The notes under the pieces are model-generated. The model had not been told where the DNA came from. It was given only the letters and a program-made list of their open reading frames with translations, and made no database searches. From Calothrix sp. PCC 7103 (GTDB lineage Bacteria > Cyanobacteriota > Cyanobacteriia > Cyanobacteriales > Nostocaceae): a stretch of DNA of 64,000 bases. The translations under genes and the position numbers were made by a program. The stretch lies in contig NZ_KB217478.1 of NCBI RefSeq assembly GCF_000331305.1, forward strand, positions 1,053,366-1,117,365. Direction: 5' to 3'. This document shows, in pieces, positions 54,244-63,897 of the stretch. Each line of letters opens with the position of its first letter. The first letter of the stretch is position 1.

Positions 54244-55521
54244 GTGTCAGAGACTGTAATTCTAGTTGAAAACCTAAGTAAAAAATATATTCTTGGGCAC
54301 CAAGAAAAAGAGTATTCATTAAGACATAGTTTAGCCAAAATACCTACGTATCTTAGTCATAAAATCCAGAATTTTTCTAAAGGCAAGTTTTCTAAAGATG
54401 TATATAAAGATTTTTGGGCACTCAAGGATGTGTCTTTTGAGATTAAGCAAGGAGACCGTGTTGGTATTATTGGTCGGAACGGCGCTGGCAAATCAACTTT
54501 ACTAAAAATATTGAGTCGAATCACCGAACCGACAAATGGCAGAATATCCATAAAAGGACGGGTTGCCAGTCTTTTAGAAGTAGGAACAGGTTTTCACGCA
54601 GAATTGACGGGTAGAGAAAATATTTTCCTGAATGGCGCCATTTTAGGCATGGGCAAGGCTGAAATTACCAGTAAATTTGATGAAATTGTAGCTTTTGCGG
54701 AAGTCGAGAAGTTTCTAGATACGCCAGTTAAGCGCTATTCTTCTGGTATGTATGTACGCCTTGCTTTCGCTGTAGCTGCTCATTTAGAACCAGAGATTTT
54801 AATTGTAGATGAAGTTTTAGCAGTAGGGGATGTACGATTTCAACAAAAATGTTTAGGGAAAATGGAAGAGGTTGGCAAAGAAGGACGTACTGTTTTATTT
54901 GTTAGCCACAACATGAGTACCGTGAGCCACCTATGTAGTCGTGGTATTTTATTAGAATCTGGCACTTTACATGCAGATACGAATGCAGAACATGCGATTT
55001 CCTTGTATCTAGATAAATCTTATAGTGTGTCTAAAGAACTGCCTTTGGTTGATAGAAAAGACCGCAGTGGCTCTGGAAAAGTAATATCTTCTAGTTTTAG
55101 AGTTTTAAATGAACAAGGTATAGAAGAAAACGTTTTACAATCGGGTAAAGATTATTATTTTGAAATAGGATATATAAATAAGACAGGTCATTCTTTAGAT
55201 GATATAGTTGTTAGTCTTGATTTTTTCGATGATAAAGGCGTGAGAGTTCTTTTACTAAGAAGTAACTTTACCAATAATAATCTCAGTATTAACCCAGATA
55301 TTGGCAGTATAATATGTGCTTTAAAAAATTTACCTTTAGCAAATAGCTTTTACCGAATATCAATATATTTATCCCATGCAGACCGTGAAATTCTTGATTG
55401 GATTGAAGACGCAGCATCTATAACCGTTGAGGGGGGGGACTTCTTTGGTACAGGAAACCCTGGACTGCCAAGCTACTGCAAAATATTAACTAAGGCTAAC
55501 TGGTCCACAATCAAAACATAA
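54244..55521 (+). CDS. wzt: Polysaccharide ABC exporter ATPase with C-terminal sugar-binding domain (Wzt)
   Basis: The nucleotide-binding subunit of the Wzm-Wzt exporter. The 425-residue product starts at GTG. Walker A is GRNGAGKS at 77-84, the signature [14 protein letters not shown] is near 168, and Walker [14 protein letters not shown] is near 190. Residues about 270-420 form an extra C-terminal domain ([28 protein letters not shown] ... [14 protein letters not shown]) of the type that in E. coli O9a Wzt recognises the modified non-reducing end of the finished chain. Export therefore probably depends on a terminal mark. The permease is 19 kb upstream. An 8-G run at 55432-55439 is a possible slippage site. 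Confidence 0.92.
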   Translation: MSETVILVENLSKKYILGHQEKEYSLRHSLAKIPTYLSHKIQNFSKGKFSKDVYKDFWALKDVSFEIKQGDRVGIIGRNGAGKSTLLKILSRITEPTNGRISIKGRVASLLEVGTGFHAELTGRENIFLNGAILGMGKAEITSKFDEIVAFAEVEKFLDTPVKRYSSGMYVRLAFAVAAHLEPEILIVDEVLAVGDVRFQQKCLGKMEEVGKEGRTVLFVSHNMSTVSHLCSRGILLESGTLHADTNAEHAISLYLDKSYSVSKELPLVDRKDRSGSGKVISSSFRVLNEQGIEENVLQSGKDYYFEIGYINKTGHSLDDIVVSLDFFDDKGVRVLLLRSNFTNNNLSINPDIGSIICALKNLPLANSFYRISIYLSHADREILDWIEDAASITVEGGDFFGTGNPGLPSYCKILTKANWSTIKT

Positions 55522-55532
55522 ATTTTAGGTAC

Positions 55533-56540
55533 ATGAACGAACAGCATTCTTATCGTGCAAATATTCCACCTGTTGCAGAGGATGTAGTACGTCCACTTTG
55601 GTCTGTGATGATTCCTACTTATAATTGTGCGAAATATCTACGAGAGACCCTAGCTAGTGTTTTAGCTCAAGACCCAGGAGCTGATATCATGCAGATTGAG
55701 GTAATCGATGATTGCTCAACCAAAGACGATCCTGCCGCAATTGTTGAAGAACTCGGACGTGGGCGTGTTAAATTTTACAGGCAACCACAAAACGTAGGTC
55801 ACACAAAAAATTTTGAAACTTGTTTAAAGAGAGCGCGCGGTAAATTAATTCACCAACTGCACGGTGATGATTGTGTACGAGATGGGTTTTACCGTCAAAT
55901 GCAAAGAGCTTTTGAGGAGAAACCTGAAATTGGCGCCGCTTTCTGTCGCCATATCTTTATGGATGAACATAGTCATTGGCAATATTTATCTGAGTTAGAG
56001 CAAACTGAAAGTGGTATTTTAAATAATTGGTTAGAAAAAATAGCTACTTTTCAACGTATTCAAACTCCATCAGTTGTTGTGCGACGCGACGTGTATGAAA
56101 AATTGGGAGGATTTGATAACCGCTTATCCTGGGTAGAAGATTGGGAAATGTGGGTGCGAATAGCTGCTCACTATCCAATATGGTATGAAGTTCAACCTCT
56201 GGCGGTGTATCGTAAACACTCAACATCTAATACAGGGCGTTACGTCCGTACTGGTGAGAATATTCGTGATGCACGCAGATGTATTGAAATAATCCAATCA
56301 TACCTTCCTAAAGAAGTAGCTGGGAAATTATCAGTTCAAGCCAAAAAGAATTGGGCTTTCAACGCTCTAAATTCTAACGCACCTGCAATGCTAAGTATTG
56401 GAGATTTTAATGCTGCTGTTACCCAAATACTAGAAGCACTTAAATGTAGCAATTCATTCAATGTTGTTTTACCTGCATTAAAGTTAAGCACAAAAGTACT
56501 GTACAAAATAATTATAACAAAACACCCTAGAAATCCCTAG
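55533..56540 (+). CDS. Glycosyltransferase family 2
   Basis: The 335-residue GT-A transferase reads WSVMIPTYNCAKYLRETLASVLAQDPG, the acidic site IEVIDDCSTKDDP, then HQLHGDDCVRDGFYRQM as the DxD-equivalent. PSVVVRRDVYEKLGGFDNRLSWVEDWEMWVRIA near 185 (the acceptor-site ED-x-W region) is typical of rhamnosyl- or glucosyl-type GT2 enzymes. A helical C-terminal part has no clear membrane segment. It starts 11 bp after wzt, so it is probably co-transcribed. Donor and linkage unknown. Confidence 0.87.
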   Translation: MNEQHSYRANIPPVAEDVVRPLWSVMIPTYNCAKYLRETLASVLAQDPGADIMQIEVIDDCSTKDDPAAIVEELGRGRVKFYRQPQNVGHTKNFETCLKRARGKLIHQLHGDDCVRDGFYRQMQRAFEEKPEIGAAFCRHIFMDEHSHWQYLSELEQTESGILNNWLEKIATFQRIQTPSVVVRRDVYEKLGGFDNRLSWVEDWEMWVRIAAHYPIWYEVQPLAVYRKHSTSNTGRYVRTGENIRDARRCIEIIQSYLPKEVAGKLSVQAKKNWAFNALNSNAPAMLSIGDFNAAVTQILEALKCSNSFNVVLPALKLSTKVLYKIIITKHPRNP

Positions 56541-56578
56541 GCTTTAGCCACAAGCATCCTCTACAGATATAAATTATC

Positions 56579-58543
56579 ATGAAGTTAAGCGTAGCAACTA
56601 TTACATATAATCACGAAAATTTTATTGCTCAGGCACTTGAAAGTGTCCTGATGCAGGAAGTTAATTTTAATTATGAAATTGTTATTGGTGAAGATTGCTC
56701 TACAGATAAGACGAGAGATATTATCATTCGCTATCAACAAAAATATCCAGATAAAATTCGCTTACTACTTCCTGATAAAAACCTAGGGATGCATGGTAAT
56801 TTGATTCAAACATTGAAAGCTTGTCGAGGCAATTATATCGCGCTTATTAAAGGAGATGATTATTGGACTTCTAGCAATAAACTTCAAAAACAAGTAGATT
56901 TTTTAGACACACATGATTATACAATTTCTTTTCACAATAGCTTATGTCTTTATCCAGATGGCAGCACAACACAATACCATCATGTTTTGAATCAAAAGGT
57001 TTTCAAGTCAGAAGATTTACTTTCAGTTGATAATTTGATACCAACTTCTTCAATCGTTTTTCGACAAGACAGCATAAATGAATTACCTGGCTGGATTTAT
57101 AAGGCAGATTTTCTTGATAAGACAATACAAATTTTTGCTTCTCAAAATGGGGGTATTGGATATATAGATGATAGCATGAGCATATATAGATTACATTCCC
57201 AAGAAAATTTGTCACTGGAAATTCAAATTGAAAATCTGTTAACAACAGTAAATTGGTGTTATTACTTAAACGAATATTTTGACTCTAAATATCAAAATAA
57301 AATCAAACTTTTACTGTGCGAATGTTATAAAAAAATGGCTTTAATTTATTCCGAAGAACGTAAATATAGAAAAAATGCAAGAGAATATGTAAATAAATAT
57401 TTAGCTTCAGCCATATCAAACGGAGTTTCATTAAAGACTGCTGTTATCCCTGTGCTTAAAATCTACGCTCCCATTTTATTCGATGCTATAAAAGCAATCA
57501 AACAGTTTTTTATTTTCCTAAATAGTTTTGTTAAAGAATTTATTGGCTTATCCATTATTAGATTTAGTATTAAGCATGTTCATGGTTTGAGAAAAATTAA
57601 TTATGGGCTAGATGAATTAATCGTTACTTGCCTTGTTAGAAATGGAGAGCTTTACGTAAAATCATTTATTGAACATTATTTTTCACTAGGAATTAAACAT
57701 ATAGTATTTTTAGATAATGGTTCCACAGATAAAACTATTGAAATTGCTAAAAATTATAATAATGTAACAATCATCCATTCTAGTTGCCCCTATAGCAAAT
57801 ATGAAAAATTAATGAAGAAATATTTAGTTAAGCGTTATTCAAAAAAAAGATGGAATTTATTTGTAGATATTGATGAATGTTTCGATTATCCTTTTTCCAA
57901 AATTTTAAGTTTAAATTCCTTCTTAGAATATTTAAATAAAAATTCATATACTGCTGTTGTGGCACAAATGCTTGATATGTTTTCAAGTCAGAGTTTAGGA
58001 ACCCTCAAAAGTTCAAAAGACGACGACATAAAGAAGGTTTACGATTATTATGATATTAGCAATATTCGTAAATACGAATATCCGTTAGAAGATGTGCCAC
58101 CATCAAAGAACATAAAATTTCATATTGGTGGTATCCGAAAAACTTTGTTTGAATCTGACAATTGGTTAACTAAGGCACCATTAGTATTTGTAAATTCCCA
58201 AATAGAGTTATTCTTTTACCATCATTATACAAGAAATGCTCTCTTAGCTGATTTTACATGTGTTCTTCTACACTATCCTTTTACAACTTCTTTCTACAAT
58301 AAGGTTATGGAAGCTGTAGAAAGTGATAGGTATGCACTTTCTGCAAGTAATGAATATAAGATGTACTGGAATAAGATAAAACAAAATCCAGAACTTAACC
58401 TTAAGCAAGAAACAGCTTGTAGATTGGAAAAGTTAGATGATTTAGTAAATAAAGGCTTTTTAGTTTTATCACAAAACTACATACAATGGGTTAAAGAAAA
58501 CACTACAATAATGTACAAAAATAATGAATGTTCTTCATATTAA
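56579..58543 (+). CDS. Two-domain glycosyltransferase (GT2 plus GT92/GT2-like)
   Basis: The 654-residue protein joins two GT-A modules. The first (1-about 240) is GT2: LSVATITYNHENFIAQALESVLMQ, VIGEDCSTDKTRDII, ALIKGDDYWTSSNKLQ and a late DSMSIYRLH. A linker of about 110 residues follows. The second module (about 350-600) is of the glycosyl-transferase-2_4/GT92 type: LDELIVTCLVRNGELYVKSFIEHYF, VFLDNGSTDKTIEIA, and FVDIDECFDYP as the DxD site. Two linkages may be made by one chain. The gene is very AT-rich and lacks GGCGCC, unlike the core genes, which hints at transfer. It overlaps the next gene by 20 bp. Confidence 0.8.
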   Translation: MKLSVATITYNHENFIAQALESVLMQEVNFNYEIVIGEDCSTDKTRDIIIRYQQKYPDKIRLLLPDKNLGMHGNLIQTLKACRGNYIALIKGDDYWTSSNKLQKQVDFLDTHDYTISFHNSLCLYPDGSTTQYHHVLNQKVFKSEDLLSVDNLIPTSSIVFRQDSINELPGWIYKADFLDKTIQIFASQNGGIGYIDDSMSIYRLHSQENLSLEIQIENLLTTVNWCYYLNEYFDSKYQNKIKLLLCECYKKMALIYSEERKYRKNAREYVNKYLASAISNGVSLKTAVIPVLKIYAPILFDAIKAIKQFFIFLNSFVKEFIGLSIIRFSIKHVHGLRKINYGLDELIVTCLVRNGELYVKSFIEHYFSLGIKHIVFLDNGSTDKTIEIAKNYNNVTIIHSSCPYSKYEKLMKKYLVKRYSKKRWNLFVDIDECFDYPFSKILSLNSFLEYLNKNSYTAVVAQMLDMFSSQSLGTLKSSKDDDIKKVYDYYDISNIRKYEYPLEDVPPSKNIKFHIGGIRKTLFESDNWLTKAPLVFVNSQIELFFYHHYTRNALLADFTCVLLHYPFTTSFYNKVMEAVESDRYALSASNEYKMYWNKIKQNPELNLKQETACRLEKLDDLVNKGFLVLSQNYIQWVKENTTIMYKNNECSSY

Positions 58544-59744
58544 TCGACTTGACGTTGGTGATGGTGCTGGTATTGCAGCTTACAGATTACACCAAGGTCT
58601 TTTAACTCAAGCTTTTAACTCTCGTTTACTAGTTGGCAAAGCCGCAATTAGTGACAATAAAATTGCTAGCATACCTGATAAATATCCTGTTGCAACCAAG
58701 CTTCATCAATTAATGTGGCGCCTGGGTTTAAGCAATCTTAGCATCATCAACACCTTTGATATTCCCAAACATACCTTCTATCAAGAAGCTCATATTCTCA
58801 ACTTTCACAATGTATTAGGCGGATATTTTAACTATTTAGCTATTCCATACTTAACCAAAGATAAACCCTCAATTTTAACACTTCACGATATGTGGAGTTT
58901 TACAGGGCATTGTACCTATGGTTATGAATGCGAACGTTGGAAAATTGGTTGTGGAAAATGTCCTTACCCTGATGAATTTCCAACCATAGGCATGGATAAT
59001 ACTCATATAGAATGGAAATTAAAAAATTGGGTTTATGCCCGCTCGCAACTGACCTTTGTAGCTCCTAGTAAATGGCTTGTTAATCAAGCAAAACAGAGTA
59101 TATTGAACCGCTTCCCAATTTACCACATCCCTTATGGTATAGATACAGAAGCTTTTCAGCCTCTGGAACCAGAACAATGTCGTTCACTGCTTGGTATACC
59201 ATTAAATAAAAAGGTTTTAATGTTTGGAGCAATTCATCTCAACGATAGGCGCAAAGGTGGCGACTTATTGTTAAAAGCTCTCCAAAGCTTACCAGAATCA
59301 CTCAAAGCGGAAATTATTCTTTTGACTATGGGTTATTGTGGTGATACTATATCGAGTTCTATAGGTATACCAAGCGTAAATCTTGGCTATGTAAATAATG
59401 ATAGAATCAAGTCAATAGCCTTTTCTGCTGCTGATTTGTTTATTTTCCCCACCCGTGCTGATAATTTGCCTCTAGTACTACAAGAAAGTCTGGCATGTGC
59501 TACCCCAATAGTATCCTTTAATATTGGTGGTGTCCCTGATATGGTGCGTTCAGAAGTAACTGGCTACTTAGCAGAACCAGAAAATACCCAAGATTTATGT
59601 AATGGTATTATTAAGTTACTAGAAGACACAAAGCAGAGAGAAAGCATGGAGCAAAATTGTCGAACAGTAGCTCTTGAAGAATACTCCCTAGAGCTACAAG
59701 CAAAAAGATATATAGACCTATACAGTAAAGTTTTACAAAGTTAG
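58524..59744 (+). CDS. Glycosyltransferase family 4
   Basis: The 406-residue GT-B enzyme begins MNVLHINRLDVGDGAGIAAYRLHQGL. LHDMWSFTGHCTYGYECERWKIGCGKCPYPDEF carries a Cys cluster (four Cys in about 12 residues) that is common in this GT4 subgroup and could bind a metal. The donor domain has MFGAIHLNDRRKGGDLLLKAL and FPTRADNLPLVLQESLACATPIVSFNIGGVPDMV with the E-x7-E-like retaining motif. Overlaps the previous gene by 20 bp, implying translational coupling. Sugar specificity unknown. Confidence 0.88.
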   Translation: MNVLHINRLDVGDGAGIAAYRLHQGLLTQAFNSRLLVGKAAISDNKIASIPDKYPVATKLHQLMWRLGLSNLSIINTFDIPKHTFYQEAHILNFHNVLGGYFNYLAIPYLTKDKPSILTLHDMWSFTGHCTYGYECERWKIGCGKCPYPDEFPTIGMDNTHIEWKLKNWVYARSQLTFVAPSKWLVNQAKQSILNRFPIYHIPYGIDTEAFQPLEPEQCRSLLGIPLNKKVLMFGAIHLNDRRKGGDLLLKALQSLPESLKAEIILLTMGYCGDTISSSIGIPSVNLGYVNNDRIKSIAFSAADLFIFPTRADNLPLVLQESLACATPIVSFNIGGVPDMVRSEVTGYLAEPENTQDLCNGIIKLLEDTKQRESMEQNCRTVALEEYSLELQAKRYIDLYSKVLQS

Positions 59745-59780
59745 AATTCACATACTATATTCCTAGCCAAAAAAATTCAA

Positions 59781-60671
59781 ATGTTCTCTGTAGTAATACC
59801 AACCTATAATCGCGCAGATAAGTTGAGACGTGCGCTTATATCCTTAAAGTCACAATCATGGCAAGAATTTGAAGTAATTGTATGTGATGACGGGTCAACT
59901 GATGACACAAAAAGTGTTGCCTTAAGCTTTGAAAAAGATTTAGACATAAAATATATCTATTCAAACAATTCAGGTGGACCAGCAAAACCTAGAAATCTTG
60001 GTATTCAAAAAGCACAGTATGATTGGATATGTTTTCTTGACTCAGATGATTGGTGGTACAAACATAAGTTAGCGGAGATGAGAAACGCTATTCAAAATTT
60101 TCCGTCATCAAATGTTTATTATCACGATTTTGATGTATATTCAGGCAATGAAGATACGACTTGTGGAAAATTTTATAGCCGAGATTTAGGAGAAAAACCA
60201 TACATAGAATTATTAGTTTACGGTAACGGTATTGTTAACTCAAGTGCAGTTGTCAAAAAACAAAATATTCTTGAAATAGGTGGTATAGATGAAAATGAGA
60301 ATCTAATCTCAATGGAAGACTATGATTTATGGATTCAATTAGCAAAAGATGGAGCAAAATTTACATATATACCAAAATCATTAGGAGGATATTGGATAAA
60401 TGATAATGATCACATTACAGCTAACTACCTGAGAGGATTAAAATGTAAAGAAACAATTTACAATAAATATATACATCTGTTATCTCCACAAGAAAAAACA
60501 CTATTTATTCAAAGTTATAATTTGCATCTTGCATGTGTAGCGCTAGACACTAAAGACTTTAACAAATCATTATCGCTAACGTTTTCCATACTCCGTAACC
60601 CATATAGTTTTCGGTTACTTATTAGAACATTAAAGTTCTTGAAGCTTTTTTCAAAAAATATACAATCATGA
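59781..60671 (+). CDS. Glycosyltransferase family 2
   Basis: The 296-residue GT-A enzyme has FSVVIPTYNRADKLRRALISLKSQ, the acidic site VIVCDDGSTDDTK, SGGPAKPRNLGIQKA and ICFLDSDDWWYKHKLAEM (DxD). Next comes GNGIVNSSAVVKKQNILEIGGIDENENLISMEDYDLWIQLA (the acceptor ED region). The C-terminal 70 residues are helical and basic. It is a typical EPS-cluster inverting transferase, in series with neighbours on both sides; donor unknown. Confidence 0.87.
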   Translation: MFSVVIPTYNRADKLRRALISLKSQSWQEFEVIVCDDGSTDDTKSVALSFEKDLDIKYIYSNNSGGPAKPRNLGIQKAQYDWICFLDSDDWWYKHKLAEMRNAIQNFPSSNVYYHDFDVYSGNEDTTCGKFYSRDLGEKPYIELLVYGNGIVNSSAVVKKQNILEIGGIDENENLISMEDYDLWIQLAKDGAKFTYIPKSLGGYWINDNDHITANYLRGLKCKETIYNKYIHLLSPQEKTLFIQSYNLHLACVALDTKDFNKSLSLTFSILRNPYSFRLLIRTLKFLKLFSKNIQS

Positions 60672-60687
60672 AACAATTAAATGTCGC

Positions 60688-61584
60688 ATGAAGGAGCTTG
60701 TACAACAAAGAAATATGAATATCAATAACTTAACTGACTTAGTTTCTATTGGAATTGCCACTAAAAATCGTTGGCAAGACCTTGAAATTTCTTTGAAAAA
60801 AATTGCTGAGGCAGGCTTAAATAATATTAGGATTTTCATCTTTGATGACAACTCTGACTTATCTTGCCCCTTTGATTGGCAATCACTCCCTCTTAATATT
60901 CATCTACAAAGATTTTCTGAATCCAAAGGCTACATTGTCAGGCGTAATCAGTTAGCGCAAACAATGGAAACCAAATATTATCTCAGTCTAGATGATGATT
61001 CTTTCCCTGTTTCTGGTTCTCTAGCAGCAGCTGTTGAATTTGCTGAATCTCGCCCTGATATATATTGTCTTAGTTTTCCTATTTACAATCCAGTTTGGGG
61101 TTGTTATCAAAATCCTTCTTTTCACATACATCCTTATCAAGTCAGAAGTTTCGTAGGTTGCGGTCATTTACTACACCGCTCGCATTTTTTGAGTTTAGGT
61201 GGTTATCGTGAAGAACTAGTTCATCAGGTAGAAGAACTTGAGTTTGCAGCTAGAGCTTTTCAAGCAAAACTATACTGTTACCATTTCCCTGATTTTGAAA
61301 TCAATCATACAGCCTCAAATAATGCTCGTAGCTCGTGGCGTTGTGATTTTTATAGCGCTCGTAATAATGTTTTATGGAATGATTGGTTTGTACCGAGCCA
61401 GTTGGAACTGATTAAACAAAGCCGCAATTTTATTTATAGAACCTATTTTTCTATCAAAACTGGGCGCCTTGCTTCTCTTGAAGGACAATTTGCAGGATTG
61501 AGGAATATAGGCAAATATAAAAAGTACCGTCAAAGAATGTCTCTTCAAGTTTTTAGAAATTGGAGAAGTTTACCCGGTAGTTAG
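60688..61584 (+). CDS. Glycosyltransferase family 2-like
   Basis: The 298-residue GT-A-like protein reads LVSIGIATKNRWQDLEISLKKIAEAG, IRIFIFDDNSDLSCPFDW, YIVRRNQLAQ and YYLSLDDDSFPVSGSLAAAVEF (DDD as metal site). Then FVGCGHLLHRSHFLSLGGYREELVHQVEELEFAARAF is an acceptor/catalytic region like that of rhamnosyltransferases. The start could be the upstream ATG (60688) or Met10 at 60715. It is 16 bp downstream of the previous GT gene. A good family match with no distinct specificity. Confidence 0.83.
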   Translation: MKELVQQRNMNINNLTDLVSIGIATKNRWQDLEISLKKIAEAGLNNIRIFIFDDNSDLSCPFDWQSLPLNIHLQRFSESKGYIVRRNQLAQTMETKYYLSLDDDSFPVSGSLAAAVEFAESRPDIYCLSFPIYNPVWGCYQNPSFHIHPYQVRSFVGCGHLLHRSHFLSLGGYREELVHQVEELEFAARAFQAKLYCYHFPDFEINHTASNNARSSWRCDFYSARNNVLWNDWFVPSQLELIKQSRNFIYRTYFSIKTGRLASLEGQFAGLRNIGKYKKYRQRMSLQVFRNWRSLPGS

Positions 61585-61628
61585 TAAAGCTTTATTTAGA
61601 GATTAGAAAATTTATACTCGTTTTAAAA

Positions 61629-62681
61629 ATGCAGATTTGCTTACATTCTGCTCAATTTTTTCCCGTAATTGGTGGTATACCGCAGGTTAGCTACACGTTG
61701 GCTAATTATTGGGTTCAACAAGGACATCAGGTGACTGTTGTCACTGATACCCCTGCGGCTGTTGAGCAAGATACTACCTTTAATTTTCCAGTAATTCGTT
61801 GTCCGAGTTTTGCAAGCTGGAAGCTCCTGCTTCGTAACAGTGACGTTATCGTTTCTAAAGGTTATAGTATTCGGCATTTAGCTGCATGGCTTATATCAGG
61901 CAAACCAATTATTTGGATACATCCAGTTTACATTCCTGAAATAGTTGAATCTAACAAAATCAAGTGGCGAAGCTTAATTAGGATTCTCTTAGCAAGGGCA
62001 ATACTACCTTTAGCAGCAAGCCATGTTTATGTTAGCCATGCCGTAGAAAAACAAATTGGAAGTCCAAAGGGGCTTGTAATCTATAATCCAGTAGAAAACT
62101 GCTTCCGACCATTGCCCAATATTATAATCAAGAACGATTTCGCCTTCTTCGGCAGAATGGATCCAGAAAAGGGAGTCAACACCTTACTTGAAGCGTTAGC
62201 AATCTGTAGACAAAAGGGTAAAGTTTATACACTTGATTTGTATGGGTTTGGACCCTATTTAGCTGAATGGCAACAGTCAGCAGAAACACTAGGAATTGAA
62301 ACACAAGTCCGCTGGTATCCATTTTTACGAGGCGATGAATTAGTAGAAGCAATGAATGCGGCTGGGGTTGTAGTAATGCCATCTCAATGGTCAGAGCCAA
62401 TGGGTTTGGTGGCTGTAGAAGCAATGGCTTGCGGAAAAGCTGTTATTGGCTCGCAACAGGGTGGTTTAGGGGAAGTATTAGAAGGTTACGGTATGACTTT
62501 TGAAAATGGTAATGCCGAGCAATTAGCAGAATGTATGATTAAGGTTCGCTCAGACCCTGACTTACGGCTAAATTTGGAGAAAAAAGGGTACGAGCGCGCA
62601 CGTGACTTTACACCTAGCACCATTGGCGACAAATATCTACAACTTTTTGAGAGTTTCTTGAAACATCCTCTCAGGGTATAA
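61629..62681 (+). CDS. Glycosyltransferase family 4
   Basis: The 350-residue GT-B enzyme reads MQICLHSAQFFPVIGGIPQVSYTLANYW, then VTVVTDTPAAVE, with a short N-terminal domain. The donor-binding domain begins at DFAFFGRMDPEKGVNTLLEALAICRQKG. The motif VVMPSQWSEPMGLVAVEAMACGKAVIGSQQGGLGEVL near 258 is the retaining-GT4 E-x7-E signature. It is transcribed with the neighbouring GT genes (11 bp to the next). Donor and linkage unknown. Confidence 0.88.
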   Translation: MQICLHSAQFFPVIGGIPQVSYTLANYWVQQGHQVTVVTDTPAAVEQDTTFNFPVIRCPSFASWKLLLRNSDVIVSKGYSIRHLAAWLISGKPIIWIHPVYIPEIVESNKIKWRSLIRILLARAILPLAASHVYVSHAVEKQIGSPKGLVIYNPVENCFRPLPNIIIKNDFAFFGRMDPEKGVNTLLEALAICRQKGKVYTLDLYGFGPYLAEWQQSAETLGIETQVRWYPFLRGDELVEAMNAAGVVVMPSQWSEPMGLVAVEAMACGKAVIGSQQGGLGEVLEGYGMTFENGNAEQLAECMIKVRSDPDLRLNLEKKGYERARDFTPSTIGDKYLQLFESFLKHPLRV

Positions 62682-62691
62682 TTCGACAATT

Positions 62692-63813
62692 ATGAAAATA
62701 CTATTTTATTTTGGTGGATTTGCTCCAATCGGAGGGATAGAAACATTTTGCAAAAATTTATTGCTTTATCTTCAAGCAAAAAATTATGATTGTAGACTAT
62801 TATGCTGGGGTCAAAACTCACCTTTACTAAAATCACTTAAACAGACAAAAATAAAAATTACTCGTAGCCCTTGCCAATGGGGTTGCCGATGGAATCTACC
62901 AGATTGGCTAGTTTTACCTCTTGGACTCCAACAAGTGAAACAAGCAGATGTAGTTATCTTCGGTAAACTCTTGCCTAACAAAATTTTAAAGCAGCTAAGG
63001 CTACAAGCTGGTAGCTATAAAAAATTTGTTTATATTACTCCTTATCGACCATCATCTCCAAAAAACGCTGAAGAAAAGAAATATTTTCTAGAAGCACTTC
63101 AGAATTTTGACGTAATTTTAGTACAAGCGTCGGTATTTAAAGAAGATTTACTTAAAATTGGCTATAAAGGGCGCCTTGAGACAATCCCATATATCCCTCA
63201 AAAACCTGGTACACTTAAATATTTTCTGACAACAGAACCCTTGAAAATCGGTTTCTTAGGTAGACTCGTAGAAGATAAAAATATAAGTTTATTAATAGAA
63301 GCTTTTCATTGTTTCCAAGATAAATGGTTACAGGTATATGCCGAATCTCGTGTGAAGCGAGAGCAAAAGCCTAGCTTGCATATATTTGGTGATGGTCATC
63401 TGCGTGAGCAATTAGGGCAACTAGTTGAAAAATTTGGCATTACAAATTCTGTAATTTTTCATGGTAACATTCCTAATAATGAAATAGAGTCAGCAATTGC
63501 CTCATGTCACCTATTTGCTTTTACTTCCCGCATCGAAGGACAATGTTTAGCAGCCTTAGAAATTTTGGGTTGTGGTAGACCAGTTGTTGCTATAGATGCA
63601 GGCGCCTTACCAGATATTTTATCTGATTCTCGCCTAGGTCTTCTCGTAGAGTCTACTCACCCAAATGCCTTTGCGGATAGTTTGATGCAAATGGCAAATT
63701 TAATAGAACGAAAGTTAATCTCACCAGAAACTATTCGTTCGGCTTATCTAGAGCGATATGCACCAGATAAAGTAGGTGAACGCTATAAACAAGTACTAGA
63801 TTCCTTACTATAA
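62692..63813 (+). CDS. Glycosyltransferase family 4
   Basis: The 373-residue GT-B enzyme begins MKILFYFGGFAPIGGIETFCKNLLLYL. The donor domain starts at EPLKIGFLGRLVEDKNISLLIEAF. The sugar-nucleotide region reads HIFGDGHLREQLGQLVEKFGITNSVIFHGNIPNNEIESAIAS. FAFTSRIEGQCLAALEILGCGRPVVAIDAGALPDIL (near 275) gives the E-x7-E motif. It contains two GGCGCC sites (63170, 63600), so genome-typical sequence resumes at this end. It is the last complete gene in the window. Confidence 0.88.
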   Translation: MKILFYFGGFAPIGGIETFCKNLLLYLQAKNYDCRLLCWGQNSPLLKSLKQTKIKITRSPCQWGCRWNLPDWLVLPLGLQQVKQADVVIFGKLLPNKILKQLRLQAGSYKKFVYITPYRPSSPKNAEEKKYFLEALQNFDVILVQASVFKEDLLKIGYKGRLETIPYIPQKPGTLKYFLTTEPLKIGFLGRLVEDKNISLLIEAFHCFQDKWLQVYAESRVKREQKPSLHIFGDGHLREQLGQLVEKFGITNSVIFHGNIPNNEIESAIASCHLFAFTSRIEGQCLAALEILGCGRPVVAIDAGALPDILSDSRLGLLVESTHPNAFADSLMQMANLIERKLISPETIRSAYLERYAPDKVGERYKQVLDSLL

Positions 63814-63897
63814 AAAGAAATTATATACAATGAATAACATTCGAGTACACTTATATAACTTTACAAAATTATTAAATTAATTTATTTCCTGCCTTGT

